DNA from: Acidiferrobacter thiooxydans
GTDB lineage: Bacteria; Pseudomonadota; Gammaproteobacteria; Acidiferrobacterales; Acidiferrobacteraceae
DNA length: 64,000 bases
Assembly (NCBI RefSeq): GCF_003333315.1
Contig: NZ_PSYR01000001.1
Span: 1-64,000 of the forward strand
Direction: 5' to 3'
The notes below the pieces were generated by a model. The model had not been told where the DNA came from and searched no databases. It saw only the letters and a program-made list of their open reading frames with translations. Numbering within the stretch: the stretch's first letter is position 1; each line of letters starts with the position of its first letter. A program made the translations under genes and the position numbers. Shown in pieces: positions 50,517 to 59,322 of the stretch.

Positions 50517-51635
50517 TTAGGCCTGTTTCTCGGCCAGCGCCTCCACGACCGCGTCCATAACTGCGTCTTGAGAAATGCAAGCGCTGCAGCGGGCACCAAA
50601 CGAGCAATCCTCGGGTTCGCGCTTACAGATCTGGACCCAGGATATGTCATTTTCAAAGAGGAGCGTTTCGTTTCGACACGGCATGTCCGTGACAGTCACG
50701 GCGCGATAAGGGATGTCGCGGTAAAATAGCCCTGGCCCGTAGAGGGCTGCTTGTCCCGGCCCGAACAAGACCACCGACGGGGTGGTGGTGAGTCGCGCGA
50801 GATGCACGATCCCCGTGTCCAGTGAGACGAGAATCCGGGCCGCGGCCAGCAGATGCCACATGTCGCGCAGGTCCAGTCGCCCAGCGACATTCTGGAACCG
50901 CCCCTCGGGATCGGCCGCATGCGCCAACGCCTCCTGTCCTGGGCCCGCGCTCAAGATGACATGGAGGCCCTGCTGCGCCAGCGTCGATGCCACGCCTCGC
51001 CAGTTCTCGGCGGGCCAATACCGCAACGGCGAGCCGGCGCCGAGGTGCAAGACGGCGTATGGAATGTCGGGCGGTGTGAATCGGCCGCGCCGAGGGGGCG
51101 GCCAGTCCTTGGGGTTGAAGCGCTCGTCATCGGCCGACGCATCACCGGCAAGTGCTGCCATCATGTCGGGCAGGGTGGTAAGCCGGTCGGGTGCGGGTAG
51201 GGCCTCGTCCAGCGATACCCGGTAATACCAGGCGCCGCCCGCGTAGCCGCGTACCCACCGGGCGCCTCCGGCGCGCGCCAGCCAGCCATGGCGGCTCTCG
51301 GCGGGTACGATGGCGAGATCGAAGGGCCCGAGGGCGCGCAGCCGGGTCAGGCTGTGGCGATCGCGGGGTTCGAGCGGTACGGTTGTCAGACCGTAGGGCT
51401 GTCCTTCATAGAGCGGGAGGAAGGCCGGCGGGCAGGTCATGACGAGCTGTGCTTTCGGGTGACGGTGTCTGAGCCGCGCCACGAGCGGCGTCAGCATCAG
51501 GGTATCGCCGAGCAGCAGATTATGTGCGACCAGGATACGACGGACGTCTTCCGAAGGCGGCCGGCGTCGGCCGCGGGCGAGCGCATGCCAGGCGATACGC
51601 GTGCGCAAAGGGAGCCGGCTCGCACGCCTAGTCAT
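50517..51635 (-). CDS. GT9 heptosyltransferase-like enzyme with Cys-rich tail
   Basis: A 372-residue GT9 protein: L-L-L-G-D-T-L-M-L-T-P-L-V-A-R-L-R and S-L-D-T-G-I-V-H-L-A-R-L. The middle segment (W-L-A-R-A-G-G-A-R-W-V-R-G-Y-A) is shared with the gene at 44617. The C-terminus has a cysteine cluster (C-R-N-E-T, I-C-K-R-E-P-E-D-C, R-C-S-A-C), again like that paralogue. It overlaps the start of the upstream GT4 gene by 8 bases. Confidence 0.85.
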   Translation of the reverse strand: MTRRASRLPLRTRIAWHALARGRRRPPSEDVRRILVAHNLLLGDTLMLTPLVARLRHRHPKAQLVMTCPPAFLPLYEGQPYGLTTVPLEPRDRHSLTRLRALGPFDLAIVPAESRHGWLARAGGARWVRGYAGGAWYYRVSLDEALPAPDRLTTLPDMMAALAGDASADDERFNPKDWPPPRRGRFTPPDIPYAVLHLGAGSPLRYWPAENWRGVASTLAQQGLHVILSAGPGQEALAHAADPEGRFQNVAGRLDLRDMWHLLAAARILVSLDTGIVHLARLTTTPSVVLFGPGQAALYGPGLFYRDIPYRAVTVTDMPCRNETLLFENDISWVQICKREPEDCSFGARCSACISQDAVMDAVVEALAEKQA

Positions 51636-52767
51636 GATCGCTCTTCGCGCGCAGGAGGTCTTCGTAAAAGGCTACGAAACGTTCGCCCATGAGCCGCAGA
51701 TCGTAGGGTTCGATAGCTGTGCGCGCCGCTTGACCCATCGCCGCGCAGCGCGCGCGGTCAAGAAGTGACGCGCAGGCCTCTGCCAGACCATCGGTGTCGA
51801 GGGCATCGCGAACAAAGCCGGTCTCGCCCTCGACGAGCAACTCGAAGTTCCCGGCCGAGCGGCTCGTGACAACCGGCAGCCCGCAGGCCATGGCCTCGAG
51901 CACGACGTTGGGCGAGGGATCGTAGAGGGCCGGCAGGATGAAGGCGTCGGCGGCGCCATAAAATGGCCGGGGATCGCTCTGGCGCCCGGCGAACCAGAGG
52001 CGGTCTCCGATCCCGAGCGTCTGCCCCAGCCGCCGGTAGCGCGCCTCGTGTCGGTCCTGCCCGACCACCAGCAGGCCCGCCGAGGCGGGCAACAAGGCGA
52101 TGGCCTTCATCGCCTCGGCGAGCCCCTTACGGTAGAAGCCCGACCCCACGAACACGAACACGGTATTGCCAAACGGGATGCCGTGGCGCTGCCGCACCGC
52201 ATCGTGGTCGGCCTTTACGTCCGGATGGAAGTGTCGGATATCGACGCCATTGTAGAGGACCACGAGCTTGCCCCTGGTCTGCGGGAAGGCGGCGGCGATC
52301 TCATCGCGCACCATGCGCGACCCGCAGATGACCGCGCGCAGACGCGGGTGCGTGAGGGCCTTGGCCTCGGCGGCCAGTGCGTAGACGTGGTAGGGGTTGA
52401 GCCGCAGCCGGATCCGCCCCCAGAGGTCGGTCGTCCTGCGGCGTTGCGCAAGCCAGCTGCGGTGCAGGCCATCGCCGGCCCGGAAGATGTCGGCGCAGGC
52501 CATGCGCTCGTGGCTCTGCACGAGGTCTGCCTTGAACGTGCGCAGTTTGCGGCAGGCACACAGGGCAAATCCGAGGTCCCGCCAGATCGAACCGAGATAG
52601 CGGGGATTGCAGCGCTCGATGCGCATGTCGCTTGTGCCCTGCGGCCAGTCGCGCGTCACAAGCGTGATCTCCACGCCCCGCGCGGATAGGGCCTGGGCGG
52701 CCCGTGCCACGAAGCGTTCGGCGCCGCCGTCGGGGCGGTAGCGTTGGCGGATCAGGACGACGCGCAT
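51628..52767 (-). CDS. GT4 glycosyltransferase (WaaG-like)
   Basis: A 379-residue GT-B retaining glycosyltransferase: N-terminal R-Q-R-Y-R-P-D-G-G-A-E-R, G-V-D-I-R-H-F-H-P, and the C-terminal E-x7-E region P-A-L-Y-D-P-S-P-N-V-V-L-E-A-M-A-C-G-L-P-V-V. The pattern matches WaaG-type core glucosyltransferases. Translation starts at ATG 52767. It overlaps the waaQ-like gene (16 bases) and the GT9 gene (8 bases), forming a waaQ-waaG-GT9 operon. Confidence 0.87.
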   Translation of the reverse strand: MRVVLIRQRYRPDGGAERFVARAAQALSARGVEITLVTRDWPQGTSDMRIERCNPRYLGSIWRDLGFALCACRKLRTFKADLVQSHERMACADIFRAGDGLHRSWLAQRRRTTDLWGRIRLRLNPYHVYALAAEAKALTHPRLRAVICGSRMVRDEIAAAFPQTRGKLVVLYNGVDIRHFHPDVKADHDAVRQRHGIPFGNTVFVFVGSGFYRKGLAEAMKAIALLPASAGLLVVGQDRHEARYRRLGQTLGIGDRLWFAGRQSDPRPFYGAADAFILPALYDPSPNVVLEAMACGLPVVTSRSAGNFELLVEGETGFVRDALDTDGLAEACASLLDRARCAAMGQAARTAIEPYDLRLMGERFVAFYEDLLRAKSDHD

Positions 52768-53867
52768 GCGCGTGTCTTCGTGTCCTCGAGGAGGTCCGTG
52801 ATGGCCTGCAAGGCCTCGTCGACTCCCACCGCCCCCATGCATTCGCTCAACTGTCCGTCGCCGCAGCCGGCAAACCCACAGGGCCGGCAACTATAAGTCG
52901 AGGCGGTGAGGACGCGCGCCGGTACCTGCCAGGGCGCCCACTCCTGGTCTCCGCTCGGCCCGAAGATGGCGACCACGGGTGTACCCATGGCCGAGGCCAT
53001 ATGCATCGGCGCCGAGTCCACGCCTATGAAGAGCCGCGCCCTTTGCAAAAGGGCGGCGAGTTCCTTCAGGGTCAGTGTCCCGCTCCAGTCGATGAGCGTA
53101 TCCGAGGGCTGAAGCGGTGCGAGGATCTCGCCGATCACCTGGCGCTCCGCGGCATCGGGCCCTGATGTCACGACGAGGGTGTGTCCCGCGGCCTGGAGCT
53201 TGCGTATGAGCGCGGTCATGGAGGTTGCGGGCCAGGCCTTGAAGAGCCAGCGTGACGTCGGGTGGATGACGAGAAACGGGCGCGCGGCAAGCCCGGCCCG
53301 CGTAAGGCGCCCATCCACGCCGCTCCAGGCCTCGGGTCCCGCCACTAGGCGCAAGGCCTTCTCTTCGGGCGGTATCATGAGCCCCAATCGGCGCAGGGCG
53401 TCGAGATGGGTCTCCACGGTGTGACGTTGGCGGGCGGGGACATCATAGAGGTGCGTGAAGCTTTTGCGCCACCAGCGCCCCCGCCGTCCCGGATAGCGGC
53501 GCGCGACCGCGTAGCGCGGCTTCAGGATTCGGGCAAGCACGGCCCCGCGCGGGTGTTCGGTGAGGTGCACAATAAGGTCGTAGTGGCGGTCCTTCAGGGC
53601 TGTCAGCAGCCGTCTTTCGGCGGCGATCTTCCGGGAGAACGGCAGGTCGCGCGTGCGCCGGTCGATCGTGTGGATGGTGGCAATGTCGGGATTGAGGCGC
53701 AGCATGTCGAGGCTGTCTTCATAGATCAAGGCATCCACTTCGACCTTCGGGATCAAGGCGCGCAGGACCCGGAATACAGGCGCGGCCAGCAAGACATCGC
53801 CATGGTGGCGGAACTTTATGACGAGGGCGCGGCGTACGACGGCGGGATCGATAGCATCGGGGAGCAT
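52752..53867 (-). CDS. waaQ: LPS heptosyltransferase III-like (WaaQ)
   Basis: A 371-residue GT9 enzyme: V-I-K-F-R-H-H-G-D-V-L-L-A-A-P (acceptor motif) and G-V-D-S-A-P-M-H-M-A-S-A-M-G-T-P (donor motif), the latter characteristic of WaaQ. C-terminal Cys residues (C-R-P-C-G-F-A-G-C-G) follow. Translation starts at ATG 53867 (M-L-P-D-A-I-D). It heads the minus-strand block and an insertion sequence lies only 58 bases upstream, so its promoter may have been altered. Confidence 0.88.
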   Translation of the reverse strand: MLPDAIDPAVVRRALVIKFRHHGDVLLAAPVFRVLRALIPKVEVDALIYEDSLDMLRLNPDIATIHTIDRRTRDLPFSRKIAAERRLLTALKDRHYDLIVHLTEHPRGAVLARILKPRYAVARRYPGRRGRWWRKSFTHLYDVPARQRHTVETHLDALRRLGLMIPPEEKALRLVAGPEAWSGVDGRLTRAGLAARPFLVIHPTSRWLFKAWPATSMTALIRKLQAAGHTLVVTSGPDAAERQVIGEILAPLQPSDTLIDWSGTLTLKELAALLQRARLFIGVDSAPMHMASAMGTPVVAIFGPSGDQEWAPWQVPARVLTASTYSCRPCGFAGCGDGQLSECMGAVGVDEALQAITDLLEDTKTRACASS

Positions 53868-53925
53868 CGCATCACAATAACGAAGCCCCGTCGGCTTGTC
53901 CACGCAGAGCCTTGTCCAATGACAC

Positions 53926-53942
53926 ATGAGCCTGAAGGAGGG
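53926..53942 (+). repeat. Left terminal inverted repeat
   Basis: ATGAGCCTGAAGGAGGG, 16 of 17 bases matching the complement of the right end. Confidence 0.75.
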
Positions 53943-53998
53943 GTGTGATTCCAACGTGAGGTGAGCCTGAAGGGGCCGGGGTTGGGCATCATCGGAGG

Positions 53999-55261
53999 AT
54001 GATGATCGTGACCCTCAAGACCCAAGGGCTCCAGACGCTGGAGCACATCCGTGCCTTCCTCGAAGGTACCCAACCCCTCGGTTTCGAGGCCCCGGCCCGC
54101 GAGGTGACCTACGAGTGGATTGTCGCCGAGCTGCGCCGCCTCCGGTACACCCGCCAGGGCAAGGCTGACAAGGGCTTGGTGCGGCGCTATCTGGAGAAGG
54201 TCTCCGGCCTGTCTCGGGCGCAAATGACCCGGCTCATCCAGCAGTTCCGCGATACCGGCCGCATCCGCGACCGCCGCGGCCCGCCCGCCAAGCCCTTCGC
54301 CCGCCGCTACACCCCGGCCGATGTGCGCCTGCTCGCCGAGCTCGATGCCCTGCACGGTGCCCTCTCGGGACCGGCCACCCGCAAGCTCTGCGAGCGCGCC
54401 TACGAGGTGTTCGACGATGCGCGCTACGAGCGCCTGGCCCGCATCTCCAACGGCCACCTCTACAACCTCAGACAGTCACAGACCTACCGGCGGGTGCGCG
54501 GCGCCGTGGACAAAACCCACCCGGTCAAGGTCAACATCGGCGAGCGGCGAAAGCCACGCCCCGAGGGGCGCCCCGGCTTCCTGCGGGTCGATTCCGTCCA
54601 TCAGGGCGACCTCGACGGCATCAAGGGGCTCTACCACATCAACCTCGTCGACGAGGTCTCCCAGTTCCAGTTCGTTGGCTCCGTCGAGCGCATCTCGGAA
54701 CACTTCCTGCTCCCGGTCCTGGAGGCCCTCATCGAGGCCTTCCCCTTCGTTGTCCTCGGCTTTCACGCCGACAACGGCTCGGAGTACATCAACACGCGCG
54801 TCGTCGCCTTGCTGGAGAAGCTGCGCATCGAGCAGTTCACCAAGTCCCGCGCCCGCAGGACCAATGACAACGCCCTGGTCGAGTCCAAAAACGGCTCGGT
54901 GGTGCGCAAGCACCTCGGCTACGCCCACATCCCCGGGCGCTTCGCAAGCCAGGTCAACGCCTTCACCCAGGGTGTGCTCTCGCCCTATCTCAACTTCCAC
55001 CGGCCCTGCTTCTTTCCCACCGAGGCGGTCGATGACAAGGGTCGGGTCCGCAAGCGCTACCGCTATGAGGACATGATGACCCCCTACGACAAGCTCAAGT
55101 CCCTGCCCGAGGCCCACCAGTACCTGAAGCCCGGCATCACCTTCAAACAGCTGGATGCAATCGCCTATGCCATCAGCGATAATGAGGCCGCCCAACGCCT
55201 CAACCAGGCCAGGGCTGAACTCTTTCGTTCCATCAACAAGGCCCAAAACCCGGCCGCCTGA
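53999..55261 (+). CDS. DDE-type integrase-core transposase
   Basis: A 420-residue transposase with an N-terminal helix-turn-helix region (S-G-L-S-R-A-Q-M-T-R-L-I) and a retroviral-type rve core. The first catalytic Asp is in L-R-V-D-S-V-H-Q-G-D, the second in F-H-A-D-N-G-S-E-Y-I-N, and the Glu in N-A-L-V-E-S-K-N-G-S. No frameshift is present. The IS family is not firmly assigned; IS481 or a related integrase-core group is possible. It is flanked by inverted repeats. Confidence 0.88.
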   Translation: MMIVTLKTQGLQTLEHIRAFLEGTQPLGFEAPAREVTYEWIVAELRRLRYTRQGKADKGLVRRYLEKVSGLSRAQMTRLIQQFRDTGRIRDRRGPPAKPFARRYTPADVRLLAELDALHGALSGPATRKLCERAYEVFDDARYERLARISNGHLYNLRQSQTYRRVRGAVDKTHPVKVNIGERRKPRPEGRPGFLRVDSVHQGDLDGIKGLYHINLVDEVSQFQFVGSVERISEHFLLPVLEALIEAFPFVVLGFHADNGSEYINTRVVALLEKLRIEQFTKSRARRTNDNALVESKNGSVVRKHLGYAHIPGRFASQVNAFTQGVLSPYLNFHRPCFFPTEAVDDKGRVRKRYRYEDMMTPYDKLKSLPEAHQYLKPGITFKQLDAIAYAISDNEAAQRLNQARAELFRSINKAQNPAA

Positions 55262-55277
55262 GGGGGCTCACCTACCG

Positions 55278-55294
55278 CCTTCCTTCAGGCTCAT
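55278..55294 (-). repeat. Right terminal inverted repeat
   Basis: On the minus strand reads ATGAGCCTGAAGGAAGG, one mismatch from the left end. Confidence 0.75.
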
Positions 55295-56017
55295 TTCTGA
55301 ATTGGAAAGGACTCGCAGAGCCCGAGGACTCAGCCATTCTTAGTGGGCACCGATCATGAATAACCGATAGCGTGCCCGTGTGTGGGCACAGCTACCCAAT
55401 AGCTGACACAAATGCTCGTGTATGGGCATTCCTACACCGCCACCGGGTGTTCCGGATTTTATGGCTGCACATTGAGAGTTGCTGTATGAACCCTTTTCCC
55501 CGGTGGCCACTGACATCACCGGCAGGCGGCCCCGCAACGCGACACTCGCCCGTGGTCCGAGCCCATTCGGGTGGCGCGCCCGCTTCCAGGTCCTCCTGCC
55601 CCCGAGATCGTTTGACAGCTCATACCGCGCGCGTGCCGCGCCCGGGCGTCATCTTGTCCGTAACTTCGGGCCTCGACCGTGACCCATATCCGCCGCTACC
55701 TCTCATCCCAAGCGGCAGCATGACCATAAATCTCTCGCGCAGCACCCGCTTTCACGGATCCATGCAAGGGAATGTAATCCAATTCAGTTAACGGTCTAGG
55801 TTATTCTTTCACAGACCCTAATCCGCTTGAACGGCTCCCAGGCGACACTCGCCCAGGTGCTGGAGGTTTTGAGCGAGACCATGATGCTGGCGTGAACGTG
55901 TGCGCCATGCTATCCAGGAACAGCCGTACCCCGCGTTTTGCCTGGGTCACGGTTCGGCAGGCCGCCACGATGCCGAGCCTTCCGGGGTGTGTCGACGGAT
56001 ACGAAAATCCCGAAGTC
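55295..56017. other. 720 bases without a gene, with an imperfect hairpin repeat
   Basis: No convincing coding sequence. Near 55372 a hairpin GTGCCC-GTGTGT-GGGCAC is followed 40 bases on by a related motif (ATGCTCGTGTATGGGCAT). The rest is probably remnant sequence beside the IS. Confidence 0.45.
55372..55437. repeat. Two imperfect direct copies of a hairpin-forming motif
   Basis: The 26-base units at 55372 and 55412 agree at about 19 positions. The first forms a perfect 6-bp stem with a 6-base loop (55372-55389). Possibly a protein-binding site or an old IS end. Confidence 0.4.
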
Positions 56018-56026
56018 TGCTATACT
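56018..56026 (+). promoter_or_regulatory. Extended -10 promoter for the gtrA-gtrB module
   Basis: TGCTATACT is an extended -10 element (TGn plus TATACT) 38 bases before the TTG start of gtrA. No good -35 is present, as is common with extended -10 promoters. Confidence 0.5.
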
Positions 56027-56064
56027 TTTCGCCCATCTCCCAAAAAGACAATAAGGGGCTTCCG

Positions 56065-56472
56065 TTGGCCGCAGAGGCTACCGGGCAATCATATCGCCGA
56101 CTTTTCGCCTTCGCGCTCGTCGGTACGTCCGGGTTCCTGGTCGATGCCGGGGTGGTGCTCGGGCTGACCGAGCTCGGGGTGGGGGTGCTGGTCGCCCAGG
56201 CGGTGGCGTTTGCGGTGGCGGTGACGGTCACTTGGCTTGGCAACCGTTCGTGGACCTTTCGGGATCGCGCCGGTCGTCTCACGCTCCCCCAGGAATGGGC
56301 GCGCTATGTCTCGGCCAATGCCGTGGGGTGGGTAGTCAATAACGGCGTCTATGGCATGCTTGTCCTCGCTGTGCCGGTCGTGGCGCGCGAGCCGGTCTGG
56401 GCGGTGGCCGCAGGCTCGCTCGCCGGCCTTGCCTTCAATTACACGGCGACCCGCCGGGTGGTCTTCTCGTGA
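56065..56472 (+). CDS. gtrA: GtrA-family flippase-like membrane protein
   Basis: A 135-residue, four-TM protein of the GtrA/DPMS3 family. The N-terminal motif F-A-L-V-G-T-S-G-F-L-V-D is typical, followed by T-W-L-G-N-R-S-W-T-F and N-Y-T-A-T-R-R-V-V-F at the end. It is believed to flip undecaprenyl-phosphate-linked sugars. Translation from TTG 56065 is proposed because AAGGGG (56053-56058) lies about 6 bases upstream and longer starts add no TM or conserved sequence. It overlaps gtrB by 4 bases (GTGA). Confidence 0.85.
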   Translation: MAAEATGQSYRRLFAFALVGTSGFLVDAGVVLGLTELGVGVLVAQAVAFAVAVTVTWLGNRSWTFRDRAGRLTLPQEWARYVSANAVGWVVNNGVYGMLVLAVPVVAREPVWAVAAGSLAGLAFNYTATRRVVFS

Positions 56473-57476
56473 ACAGCGCAGGCCCTGCGTCCGCCGCTTT
56501 CGACGATCAACCCGTCTTGTCGTTCGTGGTCCCCTGCTATAACGAGGCCGCCAATATCCGTGCTCTCTATGAGCGGATCTGCGCCGTCATGGCCGCGTGT
56601 CCCGAGACCTGGGAGTGCATCTGCGTGAACGATGGCAGCCGTGACGAGACGCTTGGCGCCTTAACGGCCCTGCAGGATAAAGACCCCCGCGTCCGAGTCA
56701 TCGACCTTTCGCGCAATTTCGGCAAGGAGGCGGCGCTCACCGCGGGTCTTGATCACGCCCGAGGGGCGGCTGCGATCCCCTTGGATGCCGATCTCCAGGA
56801 CCCGCCCGAGCTCATCCCGGAGCTCGTCGCCCACTGGCGAGCGGGTTATGACGTGGTCAATGCCGTGCGCCTGTCGCGCGAGGGCGAGAGCCTCGTGAAG
56901 CGCGCCAGCGCGCACGCCTTCTATCGAATATTCAACCGCATCAGCAAGGTCCCGATCCCGGAAGACACGGGTGACTTCCGACTCCTGAGCCGCCCGGTCC
57001 TGGACGCCTTGCGACAATTGCCCGAGCGCCGACGGTTCATGAAGGGCCTGTTTGCCTGGGTAGGATTTCGCACCACGTCGGTGAGCTACCACAGGGCTCC
57101 GCGGCAGGCCGGACACACGACCTGGAATTATGTGCGTCTCTGGCGTTTTGCCATGGATGGCATCCTGTCGTTCAGCGATGCCCCGCTGCGTGTCGCCTCT
57201 TACCTGGGGCTTGCCGTGTCGCTGCTGTCCTTTCTCTATGCCCTGAACCTTCTGGTTCAGACCTTGCTCTTTGGGAATCCTGTCAAGGGCTACCCCTCCC
57301 TCATGGTGGCACTGCTCTTTCTAGGCGGCGTGCAGTTGATGGCCCTCGGTGTGATCGGCGAATACCTGGGGCGTGTTTACGATGAGAGCAAGGGGCGGCC
57401 AGTCTATATTATCCGCCATCCCCTTGAGGCCGATCGCAGGATCGCCGAGTTGCCACCATCTCCCGCCAATCATTAA
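56469..57476 (+). CDS. gtrB: Undecaprenyl-phosphate glycosyltransferase GtrB-like (GT2)
   Basis: A 335-residue membrane GT2 of the DPM1/GtrB/ArnC type: V-V-P-C-Y-N-E-A near the N-terminus, N-D-G-S-R-D-E-T, L-D-A-D-L-Q-D-P-P-E and R-N-F-G-K-E-A-A-L-T-A-G-L-D-H-A. Two C-terminal TM segments (about residues 235-310) follow. It makes Und-P-sugar for a membrane glycosyltransferase. The GTG start overlaps the gtrA stop. Directly downstream is a membrane protein that could use the donor. Confidence 0.9.
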   Translation: MNSAGPASAAFDDQPVLSFVVPCYNEAANIRALYERICAVMAACPETWECICVNDGSRDETLGALTALQDKDPRVRVIDLSRNFGKEAALTAGLDHARGAAAIPLDADLQDPPELIPELVAHWRAGYDVVNAVRLSREGESLVKRASAHAFYRIFNRISKVPIPEDTGDFRLLSRPVLDALRQLPERRRFMKGLFAWVGFRTTSVSYHRAPRQAGHTTWNYVRLWRFAMDGILSFSDAPLRVASYLGLAVSLLSFLYALNLLVQTLLFGNPVKGYPSLMVALLFLGGVQLMALGVIGEYLGRVYDESKGRPVYIIRHPLEADRRIAELPPSPANH

Positions 57477-57497
57477 AGGGCACAAGGAGCTGATTGG

Positions 57498-58784
57498 ATG
57501 TACCAAGGCTGTAACCAAGTGCCGCCCAGCGACTCATCGAGCCCAGCCGCGTACCGGACTTTTGCCCGCTTGGCCTGGCGCCAAACAATGGGCCGGCATA
57601 GCGATGTCGTTCGGGTATGGATCCGCGCACTAGGCCTTTACGGGGTCTTGACCGTGTTCGGGGTATGGCTGGGCCTGCATGTGTTGCCGCACGGCCCGAC
57701 ATGGGTCAACGGCGGACTCTTTCGTAGGGCCTGGTTCTGGGACGGGGGATGGTATCTTAGTATTGCAGAGCACGGTTATGCCTGGAACGGTCATGCCGGT
57801 ATCCAGCAGAACGTCGCCTTTTTTCCATTATACCCGTTGATAGAGCGCCTATTTCACGGTCTCGGGTTTTCGTGGGCGGCTGCCGCCATCATTCCCTCTC
57901 TGCTCTTCGCGATCCCTTTGCCGCTGATCTTTTCGGCCCTGCTCCGTCATGCCAATGCGGATATACGGCGCGATTTAGCGACCTATGCCCTCATGCTCTA
58001 TCCCGGAGCCCAGTTCTATTTAGCTGGCTACCCCACTTCCCTTATGAATGTCATCGTTATGTTGGGATTGTGGGCCATATTGGCCCGCCGTTACTGGCTG
58101 GCTGCCACCATCGCCGGCATCGGTACGGCTGCCGGGCCATTAATGATGCTCTTGAGCATGGTTGTATGCGGGTCCTATATCCATGATCGCTTCCGAGGGT
58201 CGGATGTGGACATGGGCCGGACCTTCGGCTCCTTGCTCGCGATGGGTGCGCTCGCAATATCAGGCTTCTTGTCCTATACGGGCTTTCTCTACGCCAGATT
58301 TGGCGATCCACTGGCATTTCTACAGGTCCAGCGTGCATGGGGACACCTCCCGCTGGCGACGCATGTCTACCGATTCCTCACTTTGGCTGGCGTCTTTGGC
58401 GGTGGCTATTCAAAATTTCTTATGTCCCTCATTCCTTTCGCAAACACGCAGCCCCTCCGTGTTTTTGAGGCGTCTCTGCAGAACACGCTCAACACTCTCA
58501 CCTTTGTTATCCTTGCCTGTTCCCTCTGGTACGCTAGGCGAAGGCTGCCTCGCGTTATGATGCTGTACGCCGCGCTCGTTCTGGTCGCCTACCTGTGGCT
58601 CTTGGGGTCTGTACAAGGCCCCGTATCCACGGCGCGCCTAGTCTTCATCGCGATTCCGGCCTTTATCGCTATTGGCTCCATGGCTTCACGATTCCCGCGA
58701 ATTACCAGCGGGATCCTACTATTCTTCGCCCTGACGCTTGTCGTCCAGACCGCCCTATTCGTTGCCGGCTACTGGGTGGTATGA
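57498..58784 (+). CDS. PIG-V-like integral membrane mannosyltransferase
   Basis: A 428-residue polytopic protein with about 9-10 TM segments. The loop W-F-W-D-G-G-W-Y-L-S-I-A-E-H-G-Y and F-F-P-L-Y-P-L-I-E-R match the GT76/PIG-V-related family (COG5542), in which this acidic pocket binds a lipid-linked donor. It starts 22 bases after gtrB and may be the glycosyltransferase (GtrC role) acting on an LPS or other acceptor. The acceptor is unknown. Confidence 0.75.
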   Translation: MYQGCNQVPPSDSSSPAAYRTFARLAWRQTMGRHSDVVRVWIRALGLYGVLTVFGVWLGLHVLPHGPTWVNGGLFRRAWFWDGGWYLSIAEHGYAWNGHAGIQQNVAFFPLYPLIERLFHGLGFSWAAAAIIPSLLFAIPLPLIFSALLRHANADIRRDLATYALMLYPGAQFYLAGYPTSLMNVIVMLGLWAILARRYWLAATIAGIGTAAGPLMMLLSMVVCGSYIHDRFRGSDVDMGRTFGSLLAMGALAISGFLSYTGFLYARFGDPLAFLQVQRAWGHLPLATHVYRFLTLAGVFGGGYSKFLMSLIPFANTQPLRVFEASLQNTLNTLTFVILACSLWYARRRLPRVMMLYAALVLVAYLWLLGSVQGPVSTARLVFIAIPAFIAIGSMASRFPRITSGILLFFALTLVVQTALFVAGYWVV

Positions 58785-59322
58785 AAGCACTCAAAACATC
58801 CGCTGGCGCACGAATGCCCTGGCGCCCCCTAAAGGTTGTATGGTCTGATCGCCGGGTGACTCAAGACGGGCCACATCCTGTGGGCAGCGCAGCCACGGGG
58901 GGCCGACCGGCGGGCCTAGCGCCTAAGGCCACCCATGGCAAACGCCTACAAACGTGCGCAGACGCGGAGGGACGGGCCTTCCAACCAGCCGGGCTTTCCG
59001 CGTGCCGGCGCCTAGGCTTCAAGCATCGGTCCCTCTTGCGCTCATCGAGACGCAAGATGTGGTGGCCTAATCTCGTATCCGCGACCCTGAGAGGGCCCAT
59101 CCGTCGCCCGCGCACCCGCCGGCCACCCCCGCGCTGGGGGCACCGCCAATCACCGGTTGACAGGCCCAACGAGCGACAATCAGGTGGCATCCGAAGCAAA
59201 ATAAAGGAACAAAGATCGTTCCACACAAATGTTCGTAAAGCCCCGCAACAGAATCAACAATACTGTATCGAGGTGTCCGGGCCTTCTCGCGTGACATTAA
59301 CCACAGCTGTAGGCCATATCGA
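58785..59322. other. 540 bases with no gene seen
   Basis: Frames here run into the preceding gene and lack family features. GC-rich, with no clear promoter (TTGACA at 59157 has no -10 at the right distance). Possibly a degraded gene between the PIG-V-like protein and the next membrane protein. Confidence 0.4.

Larger units (their letters stand above)
53926..55294 (+). mobile_element. Insertion sequence with 17-base inverted repeats (integrase-core transposase)
   Basis: The ends are near-perfect inverted repeats: ATGAGCCTGAAGGAGGG (53926-53942) and its complement (55278-55294) match at 16 of 17 bases. A subterminal repeat GGTGAGCC lies inside each end (53959-53966; complement at about 55265-55272), and GAGCCTGAAGG recurs near 53962 on the left. 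One gene fills the interior. No target duplication is visible. The element is about 1.37 kb and appears complete. Confidence 0.8.
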
